Below, in pieces: positions 33,276 through 42,987 of a DNA stretch of 64,000 nucleotides. Made by a program: the position numbers and the translations under genes. Each line of letters starts with the position of its first letter. Position 1 is the stretch's first letter. The stretch is from Nonomuraea thailandensis. Lineage in GTDB: Bacteria; Actinomycetota; Actinomycetes; Streptosporangiales; Streptosporangiaceae. The DNA is taken from contig NZ_JAMZEB010000002.1 of NCBI RefSeq assembly GCF_024172165.1, positions 3,121,501-3,185,500 on the forward strand, written 5' to 3'. Under the pieces are notes generated by a model, which was given only the letters and a program-made list of their open reading frames with translations, was not told where the DNA came from and searched no databases.

Positions 33276-34631
33276 ATGAAGCGTGGCGAACCGCGGACGA
33301 GCCGGCACGTGGGCGTCGGGGCCGCGCTGGTGGCGATGGTCACGGCGGCGGTCACCGCGCTGGCCATGTTCCTGACGGCCGTGCCGGGCGCGTCGGCCGC
33401 GGCGCTGACCGAGGTGACGGGCTTCGGCGCCAACCCCGGCGGTCTGCGGATGTACGTGTACGTCCCGGACAGGGTCGCGGCCAGGCCGGGCGTGCTGGTG
33501 GCGATGCACGGCTGCAACGGCTGGGCCCCGTCCTTCCACCAGGGGACCGAGTTCGCCTCGCTGGCCGACCGGTACGGCTTCGTGGTCATCTACCCGCAGG
33601 CGAACAAGAGCGCCAACGGCATGTCCAACTGCTTCGACGTGTGGTCGGCCGAGGCGCTGCGGCACGGCGGCGGCAGCGATCCGGTGTCGATCGTCTCCAT
33701 GACGAGCCATGTGCTGCAGCGCTACAACGGCGACCCGCAGCGGGTGTTCGCCACCGGCTTCTCCTCCGGCGCGATGCAGACGCTCAACCTGCTCGCCACG
33801 TACCCGGACGTGTTCAAGGCGGGCGCGCCGTTCGCGGGAGTTCCCTACGGGTGCCTCGGGCCCGCAGGGTGCGGCGACAAGACGCCGCGGCAGTGGGGTG
33901 ACCTGGCCAGGAACGCCTACCCCGGCTACACCGGGCCCCGCCCGCGCGTGATGGCCTGGCACGGCACCGCCGACTCCGTGCTGCCCTACACGATGCTGCA
34001 GGAGGAGGTCGACCAGTGGACCGACGTGCACGGGCTGAGCCAGACCCCCACCTCCACCGACAGCCCGCAGTCCGGCTGGACCCGGCGGGTCTTCGGCTCC
34101 GGGCAGGTCGAGGCGTACACGATCACGGGCGCGGGCCACGACCTGCCGCGCCCCGGGATGGCCGCGCACGCCATCCGCTTCTTCGGCCTGGACGAGGGCT
34201 CGTCCACCACGACGCCCACCACGACGCCCACCACGACGCCCACCTCGCCGGTCGCCGGGCAGATCAGGGGAGCAGGCTCCGGACGCTGCCTGGACGTGCC
34301 CGGCACGGCCACCGCCGACGGCACGCAGGTGCAGTTGTGGGACTGCAACGGGGGCGTCAACCAGCAGTGGGCCGCCACCTCGGCCGGCGAGCTCCGCGTC
34401 CACGGCGACAAGTGCCTCGACGCGGCCGGCGCAGGCAACGGCGCCCGCCTCCAGATCTACTCCTGCCACGGCGGCGCCAACCAGAGATGGCGGCTGAACG
34501 CCGATGGCACCATCACCGGCGTGCAGTCCGGGCTGTGCCTGGACGCGGTGGGCCAGGGCACCGCCAACGGCACCCGCCTCCAGCTCTACACCTGCCACGG
34601 CGGCGCCAACCAGCGCTGGACCCGCACCTGA
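33276..34631 (+). CDS. Secreted acetylxylan-esterase-like / PHB-depolymerase-family esterase with CBM13
   Basis: 451 residues; ATG 33276 after GGAGAGGCGG. Signal peptide about 1-42. The alpha/beta hydrolase domain (about 45-308) has the oxyanion region VLVAMHGCNGWAPSFHQGT, nucleophile Ser in FATGFSSGAMQT, Asp in AWHGTADSVLPY and His in ITGAGHDLPRPG. A TTPTTTPTTTPT linker joins a CBM13 trefoil (about 325-451; NQQW, NQRW, NQRW). Esterase_phd proteins include AxeA-type acetyl xylan esterases and feruloyl esterases; the neighbouring xylanase favours removal of acyl side groups from xylan. True PHB depolymerase activity is less likely given the CBM. Confidence 0.88.
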   Translation: MKRGEPRTSRHVGVGAALVAMVTAAVTALAMFLTAVPGASAAALTEVTGFGANPGGLRMYVYVPDRVAARPGVLVAMHGCNGWAPSFHQGTEFASLADRYGFVVIYPQANKSANGMSNCFDVWSAEALRHGGGSDPVSIVSMTSHVLQRYNGDPQRVFATGFSSGAMQTLNLLATYPDVFKAGAPFAGVPYGCLGPAGCGDKTPRQWGDLARNAYPGYTGPRPRVMAWHGTADSVLPYTMLQEEVDQWTDVHGLSQTPTSTDSPQSGWTRRVFGSGQVEAYTITGAGHDLPRPGMAAHAIRFFGLDEGSSTTTPTTTPTTTPTSPVAGQIRGAGSGRCLDVPGTATADGTQVQLWDCNGGVNQQWAATSAGELRVHGDKCLDAAGAGNGARLQIYSCHGGANQRWRLNADGTITGVQSGLCLDAVGQGTANGTRLQLYTCHGGANQRWTRT

Positions 34632-34680
34632 GAGCCGAGCACGCCCTGCCAGGCTTCGGCGCGCTCGCGGTGGCCGGGCT

Positions 34681-34720
34681 GTGATCTGGATGCCGGGGCC
34701 GGGGCCGGCATCCAGATCAC
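34681..34720. terminator. 16-bp perfect hairpin overlapping the 3' end of a convergent gene
   Basis: GTGATCTGGATGCCGG (34681-34696) pairs exactly with CCGGCATCCAGATCAC (34705-34720) across eight bases. The right arm contains the stop codon of the leftward hydrolase (34717), so the terminator of the rightward esterase overlaps that gene's end. Confidence 0.7.
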
Positions 34721-35484
34721 TGGCGCAGGAACGCGGTCACCATCGGCAGCACCAGGTCGGGACGGATGACCTGAAGGTGTTTCGTGCCCGGCAGGATCGC
34801 CAGCTGCGCGTTCGGCAGCAGCTGCTTCATCTCGACGCCGTGCTCCAGCCGGACGAAGTCGGTGTCGCCGATGATGATCAGGACCGGCATCGTCAGCCGG
34901 GCCAGCTGTTCGTCGGTCCACCCGCCGAAATCGTGCACCACCGGCTCGATCTTCCTCACGAACGGGAAGAAGCCCTCGGGATCCGGCGCCACCTCGTCGT
35001 AGGCGCGCTGCATCGCCGCGGCCTCCTCCTCGGTCGGCATCCGAGGCGAGGCCAGGTCCAACGCCGTGATCTCGGGATAGTACGCCTCGGACCGGGTCGC
35101 CCGGAAATGCGAAGCCGCCAGCACGGCCCGGCCGACCCGATCCGGGGCCGAGACGGCGACCTCGGTGGAGACCAGCCCGCCCAGGCTGTAGCCGAACAGG
35201 TCGGCCCGCCCGACGCCGAGCTGGTCGAGCAGCGCGAGCACATCCTCGGCGCACTGCCGGATGGAGAACGGCCGGTCGCTGTCGGCGGTGTGCCCGTGCC
35301 CCTGCAACTCGACACCGATCACCTTCCGCTCGGCGGCCAACGCCGGCAGCAGCGAGTCGAAGCTCAGACGGAACGTGTACCCGCCGCCGTGCAGCATGAC
35401 GAGCGGCGGACCGGGCCGATCGGCGCCCAGAACCTCGTAGTAGAGGTCGATGCCGTTCACCGAGGCGTACGCACCTTGAGTCAT
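34717..35484 (-). CDS. Alpha/beta hydrolase
   Basis: 255 residues, cytoplasmic. Motifs: VMLHGGGYTFRLSFDSLLPA (oxyanion region), nucleophile Ser in LFGYSLGGLVSTEV, Asp in IIIGDTDFVRLEH and His in ILPGTKHLQVIRP. It starts at ATG 35484, ten bases downstream of the reductase gene stop, so the two form a small operon. Substrate unknown; the fold covers esterases, lactonases and many others. Confidence 0.88.
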   Translation of the reverse strand: MTQGAYASVNGIDLYYEVLGADRPGPPLVMLHGGGYTFRLSFDSLLPALAAERKVIGVELQGHGHTADSDRPFSIRQCAEDVLALLDQLGVGRADLFGYSLGGLVSTEVAVSAPDRVGRAVLAASHFRATRSEAYYPEITALDLASPRMPTEEEAAAMQRAYDEVAPDPEGFFPFVRKIEPVVHDFGGWTDEQLARLTMPVLIIIGDTDFVRLEHGVEMKQLLPNAQLAILPGTKHLQVIRPDLVLPMVTAFLRQ

Positions 35485-35493
35485 GTCGATCCC

Positions 35494-36036
35494 CTATCGG
35501 CTCGGCCTGTAGGTCAGCACCACTGTGCCGTTGCCGAGCTCGGTCACCTTCAGCAGATCCATGGCGGTGGTCCCGATGCCGGACAGAAGCGACTCACCGG
35601 ATCCGGCGACGAAGGGGGAGACGCTCAGATGCAGTTCGTCGAGCAGACCTGCCTCGACCAGCGCCCGGCTGAACGGGCCGTTGCCGTACTTCACCAAGGT
35701 GCCGTCGCCGGCCTTCTTGAGCCGGGCGACCGCCTCGACCGGATCGCCGGCCAGCACCTCCGCGTTCCACGTGGTCTCGGTCAGCGTGGTGGAGGCGACG
35801 TGCTTGGGCAAGGAGTTGATCTTGTCTGCGACCTCGCCGGTCATGGTCGGCCAGGTGCGGGCGAAGCCCTCATAGGTCACCCGGCCGAGCACGAGACCGA
35901 CCGCCGAGGACAGCAGCCGGAGCTGATAGGCGAAGTGGTCGTCGTCGGGGACGACGTTCGCCTGCCCGGCCCACCAGGCGTCGCCGGACATCCGGCCGTC
36001 AATCGAGAGGTGGTCGTATTCGATCAGTTTTCGCAC
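35494..36036 (-). CDS. Dihydrofolate reductase-like (RibD C-terminal domain) family protein
   Basis: 180 residues. The sequence begins RKLIEYDHLSIDGRMSG and has LVLGRVTYEGFA, WPTMTGEVADKINSLPKHVA, LKKAGDGTLVKYGNGPFSRAL, EAGLLDELHLSVSPFVAGSG, the usual pattern of actinomycete 'YwjB-like' RibD_C proteins binding NAD(P)H. These are small reductases of largely unknown substrate. It is co-transcribed with the following hydrolase and lies just downstream of an AraC-type regulator read in the same direction. Confidence 0.9.
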   Translation of the reverse strand: MRKLIEYDHLSIDGRMSGDAWWAGQANVVPDDDHFAYQLRLLSSAVGLVLGRVTYEGFARTWPTMTGEVADKINSLPKHVASTTLTETTWNAEVLAGDPVEAVARLKKAGDGTLVKYGNGPFSRALVEAGLLDELHLSVSPFVAGSGESLLSGIGTTAMDLLKVTELGNGTVVLTYRPSR

Positions 36037-36092
36037 GCCCAGGAGTCAAGCATCCGGCCGGCCGGTCCGTCTTGTATCGAACCGAACCCGTC

Positions 36093-36782
36093 TCAGAACG
36101 CCAGGAACGGGATGCCGGCCCTCAGCTCGCCCGGGGTGTGGCCGGTCGCCCGCCGCATCGCCCGCGCGAGCTGCGGCTGATCGTAGTAGCCGCAGGCGGT
36201 GACCACGTCGGCGATCGAGCTCCCCGCCGTGAGGAGCCGCGCGGCGTGCCGTGCCTGCTCGATGCCGGCGAGCGTGCGATGCGAGATCCCGACGGCCCGG
36301 CGGAACCGGATCTGCGCGACCCGCTCCGACATGCCGCGTGGCCGTTCGCCGTGCCGGATCTCGTCGACGAGAGGATCGAACGACAACAGGCCCGCCCGCA
36401 CCAGCCGGTCGACGAAGACGTCGACGTTCTGCACGGTCGGCATCTCCCAGTCCCGGTTGTCCAGCAAGATCCGGCCGCCCGGCAGCGTCGGCAGCAACGC
36501 GTCCCTGAGGTCGATCAGGCCGGAGGGCGGGTAGAGCGGCAGATAGGCGCCGAACCGCAGCTCCACGCCGAAGAACTCCCAGCCCTCCAGGCAGGTGAGC
36601 GAGGTGCTCCTCGTCTCCGGTCCCCGCACGTGCACCGTGAAGTCGCCGCCGCCCCGCGCAAAAGCGATCATGGACGAGGCCTTGACCGCCGAGCTGAAAC
36701 CGGTCGTGGCATCACAGGTCGCCGACCACACCCGTTGCACCAGCGGGAGTTCGCCGGTCACATCGTTGTAGATGAGCCCCAC
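36093..36782 (-). CDS. AraC-family transcriptional regulator
   Basis: 229 residues. The C-terminal third holds two helix-turn-helix units: FRRAVGISHRTLAGIEQARH, AARLLTAGSSIADVVTACGY and YDQPQLARAMRRATGHTPGE, ending ELRAGIPFLAF. The N-terminal part (about 1-130) resembles the DUF6597-type sensor of AraC proteins. It lies 56 bases upstream of the reductase-hydrolase pair and probably regulates it. Effector unknown. Confidence 0.9.
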   Translation of the reverse strand: MGLIYNDVTGELPLVQRVWSATCDATTGFSSAVKASSMIAFARGGGDFTVHVRGPETRSTSLTCLEGWEFFGVELRFGAYLPLYPPSGLIDLRDALLPTLPGGRILLDNRDWEMPTVQNVDVFVDRLVRAGLLSFDPLVDEIRHGERPRGMSERVAQIRFRRAVGISHRTLAGIEQARHAARLLTAGSSIADVVTACGYYDQPQLARAMRRATGHTPGELRAGIPFLAF

Positions 36783-36934
36783 TCGGCGTGATTCTAGACC
36801 TCAGAACGACCCCCTGGGCGTGGTCGGAGTCATTTCCGGTTCGGCCGCCCGGCATCGCCGCCGGTCAGTCCTGCACGGACGGCTCGGCCTTCCCGGCCAT
36901 CGCGTGGCCGGCAGGCGAAAGGCAGTATGTCCGG

Positions 36935-37564
36935 GTGACCGACAATCACCCTGCCTTCATGTCCGCGCTCACGACCGAGCACTTCGTGCTGCAGACGGCC
37001 GCGAGCACCGCCACCAGCGAGGAATCGGCTCGGGCCACCCTGTACGTCATGGCGCTGTCCAGCTCGCTGGTGGCGCTCGGCTTCGCGGCCCCGCCCTCGC
37101 CCGCGTTCGCGCCGCTGGCCGCGGCCCTGTTACCCACGCTGGTCATCCTCGGGCTGTTCACCAGCGTCCGGCTGGTGGACACGGGTCTGCAGAACATCCA
37201 GTGCCGCAGCGCCATGGCTCGCATCCGCCGCTACTATCGCCGGCTCTCCCCGGAGGCGGACGCGTACATCGTCGCCTGGGCGGGACCGGCAGAGGACGAT
37301 GTCGTCGCCGCGGCCGCGGCCACGCTGGGCATCGGACGGCGCCGTGACTGGCTTGTCGGCTTCTTCTCCATCGCCATGATGGTGGCCACCATCAACAGCA
37401 TCGTGACCGGGGCGGGGATCACCCTCCTCGCGGCCCAGGCACTGCCCCTCGCCGCCGCGATCGTGCTCGGCCTGCTGGCCGCCGCCGTGCATCTCGTGCT
37501 GTTCTACCTCTACCAGCGCCGCCGCTACAGCAGCCGCCCGGCGCTTCCCGATCTTCCGCTCTGA
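36935..37564 (+). CDS. Hypothetical membrane protein with four predicted helices
   Basis: About 209 residues from GTG 36935 (VTDNHPAFMSALTTEHFVLQ), chosen because protein-like composition begins there and AAAGG lies about 12 bases upstream; the frame is open to 36788. Hydrophobic segments: ATLYVMALSSSLVALGFA, FAPLAAALLPTLVILGLF, LVGFFSIAMMVATINSIVTG with ITLLAAQALPLAAAIVLG, and LLAAAVHLVLFYLY. A soluble Arg/Tyr-rich loop separates helices two and three. The AraC gene is divergent. I do not recognise a family; the ASTATSEESARATLY start resembles uncharacterised actinomycete membrane proteins. Confidence 0.7.
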   Translation: MTDNHPAFMSALTTEHFVLQTAASTATSEESARATLYVMALSSSLVALGFAAPPSPAFAPLAAALLPTLVILGLFTSVRLVDTGLQNIQCRSAMARIRRYYRRLSPEADAYIVAWAGPAEDDVVAAAAATLGIGRRRDWLVGFFSIAMMVATINSIVTGAGITLLAAQALPLAAAIVLGLLAAAVHLVLFYLYQRRRYSSRPALPDLPL

Positions 37565-37683
37565 CGGTCACCTCTCGTGCCGCCCCGGGGCCGGGGCCGG
37601 TGGTGGAGCGTGCGATCGGCCCGCGCCGGCGTGTTCGCGACGTTCCCGCGGGGGCCGGCGCCCTCGCTGCGCGCGGCCGGTCC

Positions 37684-38973
37684 TCAGCCCGTTACCGGGA
37701 AGTTGGCGCATATGACGCCGCCGGGATCGCGCTCGCGCTTGATCCGCGCCAGTCGCGCCGCCGCCTCAGCGGGAAAGGCCTGGGCGGCGCTCTCGCCGGG
37801 CGCGAGGAAGGTGTACGGCTTGCGCCCGCTGACCGCCTCGCCCGCGTGCGCGACCAGCGCGGCCTGCCTGGCTCGCACCGCCTCGGCCAGGTGCGGCAGC
37901 CGCAGCCCGAGCAGGTGGAGCAGGTACGGCTCGCCGAGCGCGCCACCGGGGCCGCCGTCCGGCCGCGCCTCGGCCAGGGCGCCGCCCAGATGCCTGACCT
38001 GCATGTTCAGCAGCGGCGCGAGCTCGGCCCCGGCGAGGACGCCGACGGGCAGATCGGTCAGCAGTTCGGTGCGTGCCAGCATCGGGCTGGGGTCGACCGG
38101 CTCGGCGGCGATGGCGCCCAGGCCGGCGACGTCCATCGGGCCACGGCTGTCGGACAGGCTGCCGCCGATCGCCGCCAGCGGGGCCAGCAGTTCCTCCACC
38201 TCGGCGACCTCTCCGAGGAAGGTCACGTCGATGCCGACCGTCGCCGGGGCGGGAGGCGGCGCGGCCATCCGGTTGAGCCACAGCGACAGCTCGCGCGGCG
38301 CGTCCGCCGTGATGGCCCGGAACGCCTCGAACACCTCGCCGGTGCGCGTGGCGGGCCACACGATGCGCCCGCCGTACAGGCCGGGTACCTCGTACAGGTC
38401 CAGCTCGACGGCGGTGATGATCCCGTAGTCGCCGCCACCGCCGCGCAGCGCCCAGAACAGGTCGGCGTCGGAGCTCGCGGTGACGCGCACCGGCTCGCCC
38501 TCGGCGCTGACGATCTCGAACGCGCGCACGGAGTCGGCGGCCCAGCCGTACCTGCGGCCGAACCACGAGATGCCCCCACCGGCGACGAACCCGGCGACGG
38601 AGACCACCGGGCTGCTGCCCGCCAGCCCGGTCAGGCCGTGCTTGCCGGTCGCGGCCAGCACCTGCCCCCACCGCGCGCCCGCACCGGCCCGCACCAGCCG
38701 CCGGGCCGGGTCGACGGCGACCTCGTCCAGGCGGCCGGTGCGCAGCAGGATCATCCCGTCGACGTCGCCGGAAGCGCCGTGCCCGGACGGCTGGGCGGTG
38801 ACGGTCAGCCCGGCCCGGCGGGCGTAGCGGACCAGCGCCACCACGTCGTCGGCGTCGGCCGCCTCCGCGACCGCGACCACCGGCTGGCGTACTCCCACCG
38901 CCCATGGCGCGGCGGCCCGGTCGAACCCGTCGTCGCCAGGCAGGAACACCCGGCCTCGCACGATTTCGCGCAT
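37684..38973 (-). CDS. FAD-binding oxidoreductase (berberine-bridge/PCMH type)
   Basis: 429 residues, ATG 38973 seven bases after GAGGAG. The PCMH FAD domain shows RQPVVAVAEAADADDVVALV, TVTAQPSGHGASGDVDGMIL, VRAGAGARWGQVLAATGKHG, SSPVVSVAGFVAGGGISWFG and DLFWALRGGGGDYGIITAVE. The C-terminus has FPAEAAARLARIKRERDPGG, the berberine-bridge-like end. The His that would hold FAD covalently is in the GHG of QPSGHGAS; the second (Cys) anchor is not evident. Such enzymes oxidise alcohols, sugars or secondary metabolites. It follows an SDR and an AhpD-like gene in a three-gene leftward operon. Confidence 0.9.
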   Translation of the reverse strand: MREIVRGRVFLPGDDGFDRAAAPWAVGVRQPVVAVAEAADADDVVALVRYARRAGLTVTAQPSGHGASGDVDGMILLRTGRLDEVAVDPARRLVRAGAGARWGQVLAATGKHGLTGLAGSSPVVSVAGFVAGGGISWFGRRYGWAADSVRAFEIVSAEGEPVRVTASSDADLFWALRGGGGDYGIITAVELDLYEVPGLYGGRIVWPATRTGEVFEAFRAITADAPRELSLWLNRMAAPPPAPATVGIDVTFLGEVAEVEELLAPLAAIGGSLSDSRGPMDVAGLGAIAAEPVDPSPMLARTELLTDLPVGVLAGAELAPLLNMQVRHLGGALAEARPDGGPGGALGEPYLLHLLGLRLPHLAEAVRARQAALVAHAGEAVSGRKPYTFLAPGESAAQAFPAEAAARLARIKRERDPGGVICANFPVTG

Positions 38974-38984
38974 GCGCGTACTCC

Positions 38985-39677
38985 TCAGAAGGGGATGAAG
39001 CCTTCGTCCTGGACGAAGGCGGCGGTGGGGCCGTCCGGGCCGAGCAGCGCCATGGCCACGATCGGCGCGGCGCCCTCCTCGGGGGTCTTGATCCCGGCGC
39101 CGTGGTTGATGTCGGTCTTCACCCAGCCCGGGTCGACCGCGTTGACCTTGATCGGGGTGTCCCACAGCTCCTTGGCGTAGGACACGGTGATCATGTTGAG
39201 CGCGGCCTTGGACGAGCCATACGTCAGGTTGAGCATCGGCCACAGCGGGTGCCGCCGGTCCAGGGCGCGGCCGATCGAGCCGCGCTCGCTGGAGACGTTC
39301 ACCACGCGCCCCGCCGGCGAGCGGCGCAGCAGCGGCAGCATCGCGTTCGTGACCTCGATGACGCCGAACACGTTCGTCTCGTAGACGTGCCGGGCCTGCT
39401 CGGCCGTGGCCTGGCTCGGCGGCCCGTCAGGCAGGAGGATCCCGGCGTTGTTGACGAGGATGTCGAGCCTGCCGTACTCCCGCTCGATCCATCCGGCGGC
39501 GGCGCGGACGCCGGCCGGGTCCGTGACGTCGAGGCGCACGTACGGCAGGCCGAGCCGCTCGGCGGCGGCCTCGTCCCGCGCGCCGGCGATGGCGGTGACA
39601 CCGCGTTCGGTCAGCAGCCGGGCGGTCGCCAGGCCGATGCCTCTGGTGGCCCCGGTGACGAGCGCGACGCTCACCAT
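38985..39677 (-). CDS. Short-chain dehydrogenase/reductase
   Basis: 230 residues from ATG 39677, overlapping the end of the AhpD-like gene by seven bases. Classical SDR motifs: VTGATRGIGLATAR (TGxxxGIG cofactor site), DILVNNAGIL (NNAG), Ser in RVVNVSSERGSIGR, the YxxxK in LTYGSSKAALNMI and VNAVDPGWVKTDI. Likely NADP-dependent carbonyl reduction; substrate unknown. Twelve bases separate it from the FAD oxidoreductase, so both are co-expressed. Confidence 0.93.
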   Translation of the reverse strand: MVSVALVTGATRGIGLATARLLTERGVTAIAGARDEAAAERLGLPYVRLDVTDPAGVRAAAGWIEREYGRLDILVNNAGILLPDGPPSQATAEQARHVYETNVFGVIEVTNAMLPLLRRSPAGRVVNVSSERGSIGRALDRRHPLWPMLNLTYGSSKAALNMITVSYAKELWDTPIKVNAVDPGWVKTDINHGAGIKTPEEGAAPIVAMALLGPDGPTAAFVQDEGFIPF

Positions 39678-40123
39678 GCCGCGCCCGCGATCTGCCGGGT
39701 GGCGGCGTTCAGCCGGTTCCACAGGTTGACGGTGGCGATCTGCAGCAGGAGACCGGCCAGCTCCTGCTCGGAGTAGTGGTCGGCGGCCTCGTCCCACACC
39801 GCGTCGCCGACCTGGCCGCCGTCGGCCAGGCGGGTGGCCTCCTCGGCCAGGGCGAGCGCGGCGCGCTCGGCGTCGGTGAAGTACGGGGTCTCGCGCCACG
39901 CGGCCACGGCGAACAGCCGCTCGTCGCTCTCGCCCTGCTTGCGCAGGTCCTTGGCGTGCATGTCCACGCACACGCCGCACCCGTTGATCTGGCTGGCCCG
40001 CAACAGCACCAGGTCGACCGTGGTCCTGGGCAGCCCGGCCTGGTCGGCGGCCTTGCCGAGCGCGAGCAGCGCCTGCATCGCGCCCGGCAGGACCAGGGCG
40101 GGGTTCTTCATCCGTGCTTGCAT
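39671..40123 (-). CDS. Carboxymuconolactone decarboxylase / AhpD-like protein
   Basis: 150 residues, all helical, with the redox-active pair in GCGVCVDMHAKDLRK (CxxC followed by the His of the family's C-x2-C-x3-H motif) and LLLQIATVNLWNRLN near the end. AhpD-like proteins reduce peroxides or act as thiol-linked partners. First gene of the operon with the SDR and FAD oxidoreductase; it may consume the peroxide produced by the FAD enzyme. It is divergent from the SARP gene at 40248. Confidence 0.92.
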   Translation of the reverse strand: MQARMKNPALVLPGAMQALLALGKAADQAGLPRTTVDLVLLRASQINGCGVCVDMHAKDLRKQGESDERLFAVAAWRETPYFTDAERAALALAEEATRLADGGQVGDAVWDEAADHYSEQELAGLLLQIATVNLWNRLNAATRQIAGAAW

Positions 40124-40247
40124 GGGGTGACTCCTCAGCAGGGTTCGGTTACGCGCTTTCTGCTGACGAGTTTCGGCAAGGGCTCTGATGCGCCGGCTAT
40201 GCGTGGGCTATGGAGCGCCGATATGCCACAACTTGTACGATCTTGGG

Positions 40248-42987
40248 GTGTCTGCGCGCTTCCTGATCCTGGGTCCCGTGGAGGTCTCGGCAGGCGACCG
40301 GCCGTTGCCCGGCCTCGCCCCGCGGCACCGTGCCTTCCTCGGCTACCTGCTGCTCCACGCGGGCCGCGCGCAGAGCGTGGAGCGGCTGATCGACGCGGTA
40401 TGGGGGCCGACGCCACCGGACACCGCGCGCCCAGGTGCACGCGGCGCTGGCCGCGATCAGGCGCGTCCTGCGCGCGGCGGGCGCGGCCGACCAGATCCGG
40501 ACGAGCGTGGCCGGATACGTGCTCACCCCCCGGCCGGGGCAGCTGGACCTGGAGGACTTCACCTCCCTCGCGGCCACGGCCGAGGACGATCCCCGCCAGG
40601 CCGCCCGGCGGCTGCGCTCGGCGCTGGAGCTGTGGCGCGGGCCCGCGCTCGCCGACGTGCAGGCGCACTACGCTCCGGCCGCCCGCGCGAGGCTGGAGGA
40701 CCGTCGGCTGGCCGCCGTGGAACGGCTGGCCGACCTGGAGCTCGCCGCGGGACGGCATGAGGAGCTCATCGACCGGCTCGGCGCGGAGCTGGCCGGCCAC
40801 CCGCTGCGCGAGCGGTTGACCGGGCAGCTCATGCTGGCCCTGCACCGCGCGGGACGGCAGGCCGACGCGCTGTCCGCCGGGCGTGGCTACCGGGCCCGGC
40901 TGGCGCGCGAACAGGGCCTGGACCCGGGCCCCGCGTTCCTGTCCGTGGAGGAGACCGTGCTGCGGGGGGACGCCGGCCCGCCCGTACGAGCCGGCGAGAG
41001 CCCGAAGGGGAAGACCCCGACGTTCCTGCCCTACGACGTCGCCGACTTCGCCGGCCGCACCGCCGAGCTGACCCAGCTGATCGCCGCGGACGGCGCCGGG
41101 CCGTCGATCACCGCGATCGACGGCATGGCCGGCATCGGCAAGACCGCCCTCGCGGTGCGCGCCGCCCACCACCTCGCCGATCACTACCCCGACGGCCGGC
41201 TCTTCGTCGATCTTCACGCCCACACGGCGGGCAGGCAGCAGGTGACCACGTCCGAGGCGCTGGAGGCACTGCTGCGCCAGCTCGGCATCCACGCCGAGGC
41301 CGTCCCCGCCCGGCTGGAGGAGCGCGCCGCGCTGTGGCGAGCCGAGCTGGCGGGCCGCCGCGTTCTCGTCGTCCTGGACAACGCGGCCGACTCCGCGCAC
41401 GTACGTCCGCTGCTCCCCGGCCCTTCCGGCAGCCTGTTCCTCATCACCAGCCGGCGCCGCCTGACCGATCTCGACGGCGTCCGGTCCCTGCCCATGGAGG
41501 TCCTGCCCGCCGCCGACGCCACCGGCCTCTTCACCCGGATCGTGGGCGAACGCGCCGTCCGGGAGCCGGACGCGGTCGCCGAGGTCCTCCTGTTGTGCGG
41601 ATTCCTGCCGCTCGCCGTACGGATCGCCGGGGCCCGGCTCCGGCACCGGCCCCGTTGGAGCGTCGCCTACCTGGCCCAGCGCCTGCGCGACGAACGGCGC
41701 AGGCTGTCGGAGCTGGCGACGGCCGAGCGCGGTGTGGCGGCCGCGTTCGCCCTGTCGTACGAGCAGCTAGAGGAGACCGAACGCCACCTGTTCCGCCTGC
41801 TCGGCCTCCACCCCGGCCGCGACGTCGCCCCGCCCGCCGCGGCCGCTCTGGCCGGCCTCGGCGTCGCCGAGGCCGAGGACACGCTGGAGGCGCTGCTCGA
41901 CACGCACATGCTCCAGCAGCACGAACCGGGCCGCTACCGCTTCCACGACCTGCTGCGGCAGTACGCCCACGACACCGCAGCCGAAGAACCATCCCACGAA
42001 CGGCACGCCGCCCTGACCAGGCTGCTGGACCACCACCTCAGCACCGCCTCCGCGGCCATGGACCTGCTCTATCCCGACAGCGCCCACAGGCGGCCGGCGA
42101 CCGCCCGCCCGGCGACGTGCTTCCGCGACGCCGCCGAAGCGCGCGCCTGGCTGGACGCCGAACGCGGCAACCTCGTACGATCCGCCGCGCACGCCTGCGA
42201 CACCGGCCGGCCGGCCCACACGGGCCTGCTGGCCACCACCCTCTACCGCTACCTGTACGACCACGCGCTGCACGACGACGCCCGCACGCTGCACGGCAAG
42301 GCGCTGGCCGCGGCCCGGCGGCTCGCGGACCCCGAGAAGGAGAGCCGGGCGCTGACCGACCTCGGCTGGGTGCACCGTTCGCAGGGCGACCACCGGCTGG
42401 CGGCGGAGAGCTTCGAGCAGGCCCTGGCCGTCGCCGGCACTGCCGGCGACCGCCGCGGCCAGGCTCGGGCCCTGACCGGCCTGGGCGACGTGCGAGCCGC
42501 CGCCGGCGATCACGAGGCCGCGCTCGGCGCGCTGCGCCGATCGCTGGAGGTGTTCCGTGAGCTCGGCGACCGCTTCGGCGAGGCGGTGACCACGGACTAC
42601 CTCGGGGCCGCCCACGAGCGGCAGGGCCGCTTCGCCGAGGCGGCCGGGCTGCACCGCGAGGCGCTGGACCTCTTCCGGGCCATCGGCAGCCGGGGCGGCG
42701 AGGCCGACGCCCTGCACCACCTCGGCATCGCCTGCCTGCGGCTGGACCGGCCGGCGGAGGCGGGCGAGCACCACGGCGACGCGCTGGAGCTGTACCGCCG
42801 CTTCGGCTATCGGCGCGGCGAGGCCAAGGCCCTCAACGGCCTCGCCACGGCCGCGCTGGCGCTCGGCCAGGCCGGCCGGGCACGGCACCTCTACCGTGAC
42901 GCCCTCGACGCGGCCGTCGAGGTGGGCGACCTCGCCGAGCAGTCCCGCGCCCGCGCCGGCCTCTCCCATCTGGCCGGCAGCTCCTGA
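40248..42987 (+). pseudogene. SARP/AfsR-type regulator (wHTH-BTAD-NB-ARC-TPR) with a frameshift in the DNA-binding domain
   Basis: Two consecutive frames encode one protein. From GTG 40248 the frame gives RFLILGPVEVSAGDRPLPGL, AFLGYLLLHAGRAQSVERLI and WGPTPPDTAR, then derails. From about 40426 the +1 frame continues as AQVHAALAAIRRVLRAAG and runs to 42987. Restoring one GC dinucleotide in the GCGCGC tract at 40425-40430 yields DTARAQVHAAL, the expected SARP sequence. Downstream: BTAD (about 40555-40950), NB-ARC with IDGMAGIGKTALAV (Walker A) and RVLVVLDNAAD (Walker B), and about six TPRs to the end. A product from GTG 40435 would lack most of the winged helix. It may be a real pseudogene or a sequencing error. 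SARPs usually activate secondary-metabolite genes. Confidence 0.85.

Noticed and set aside
33276..34631. A true extracellular PHB depolymerase
   Set aside because: The family includes PHB depolymerases, but the CBM13 module, neighbouring GH10 xylanase and shared sugar-type operator favour acetyl or feruloyl xylan esterase.
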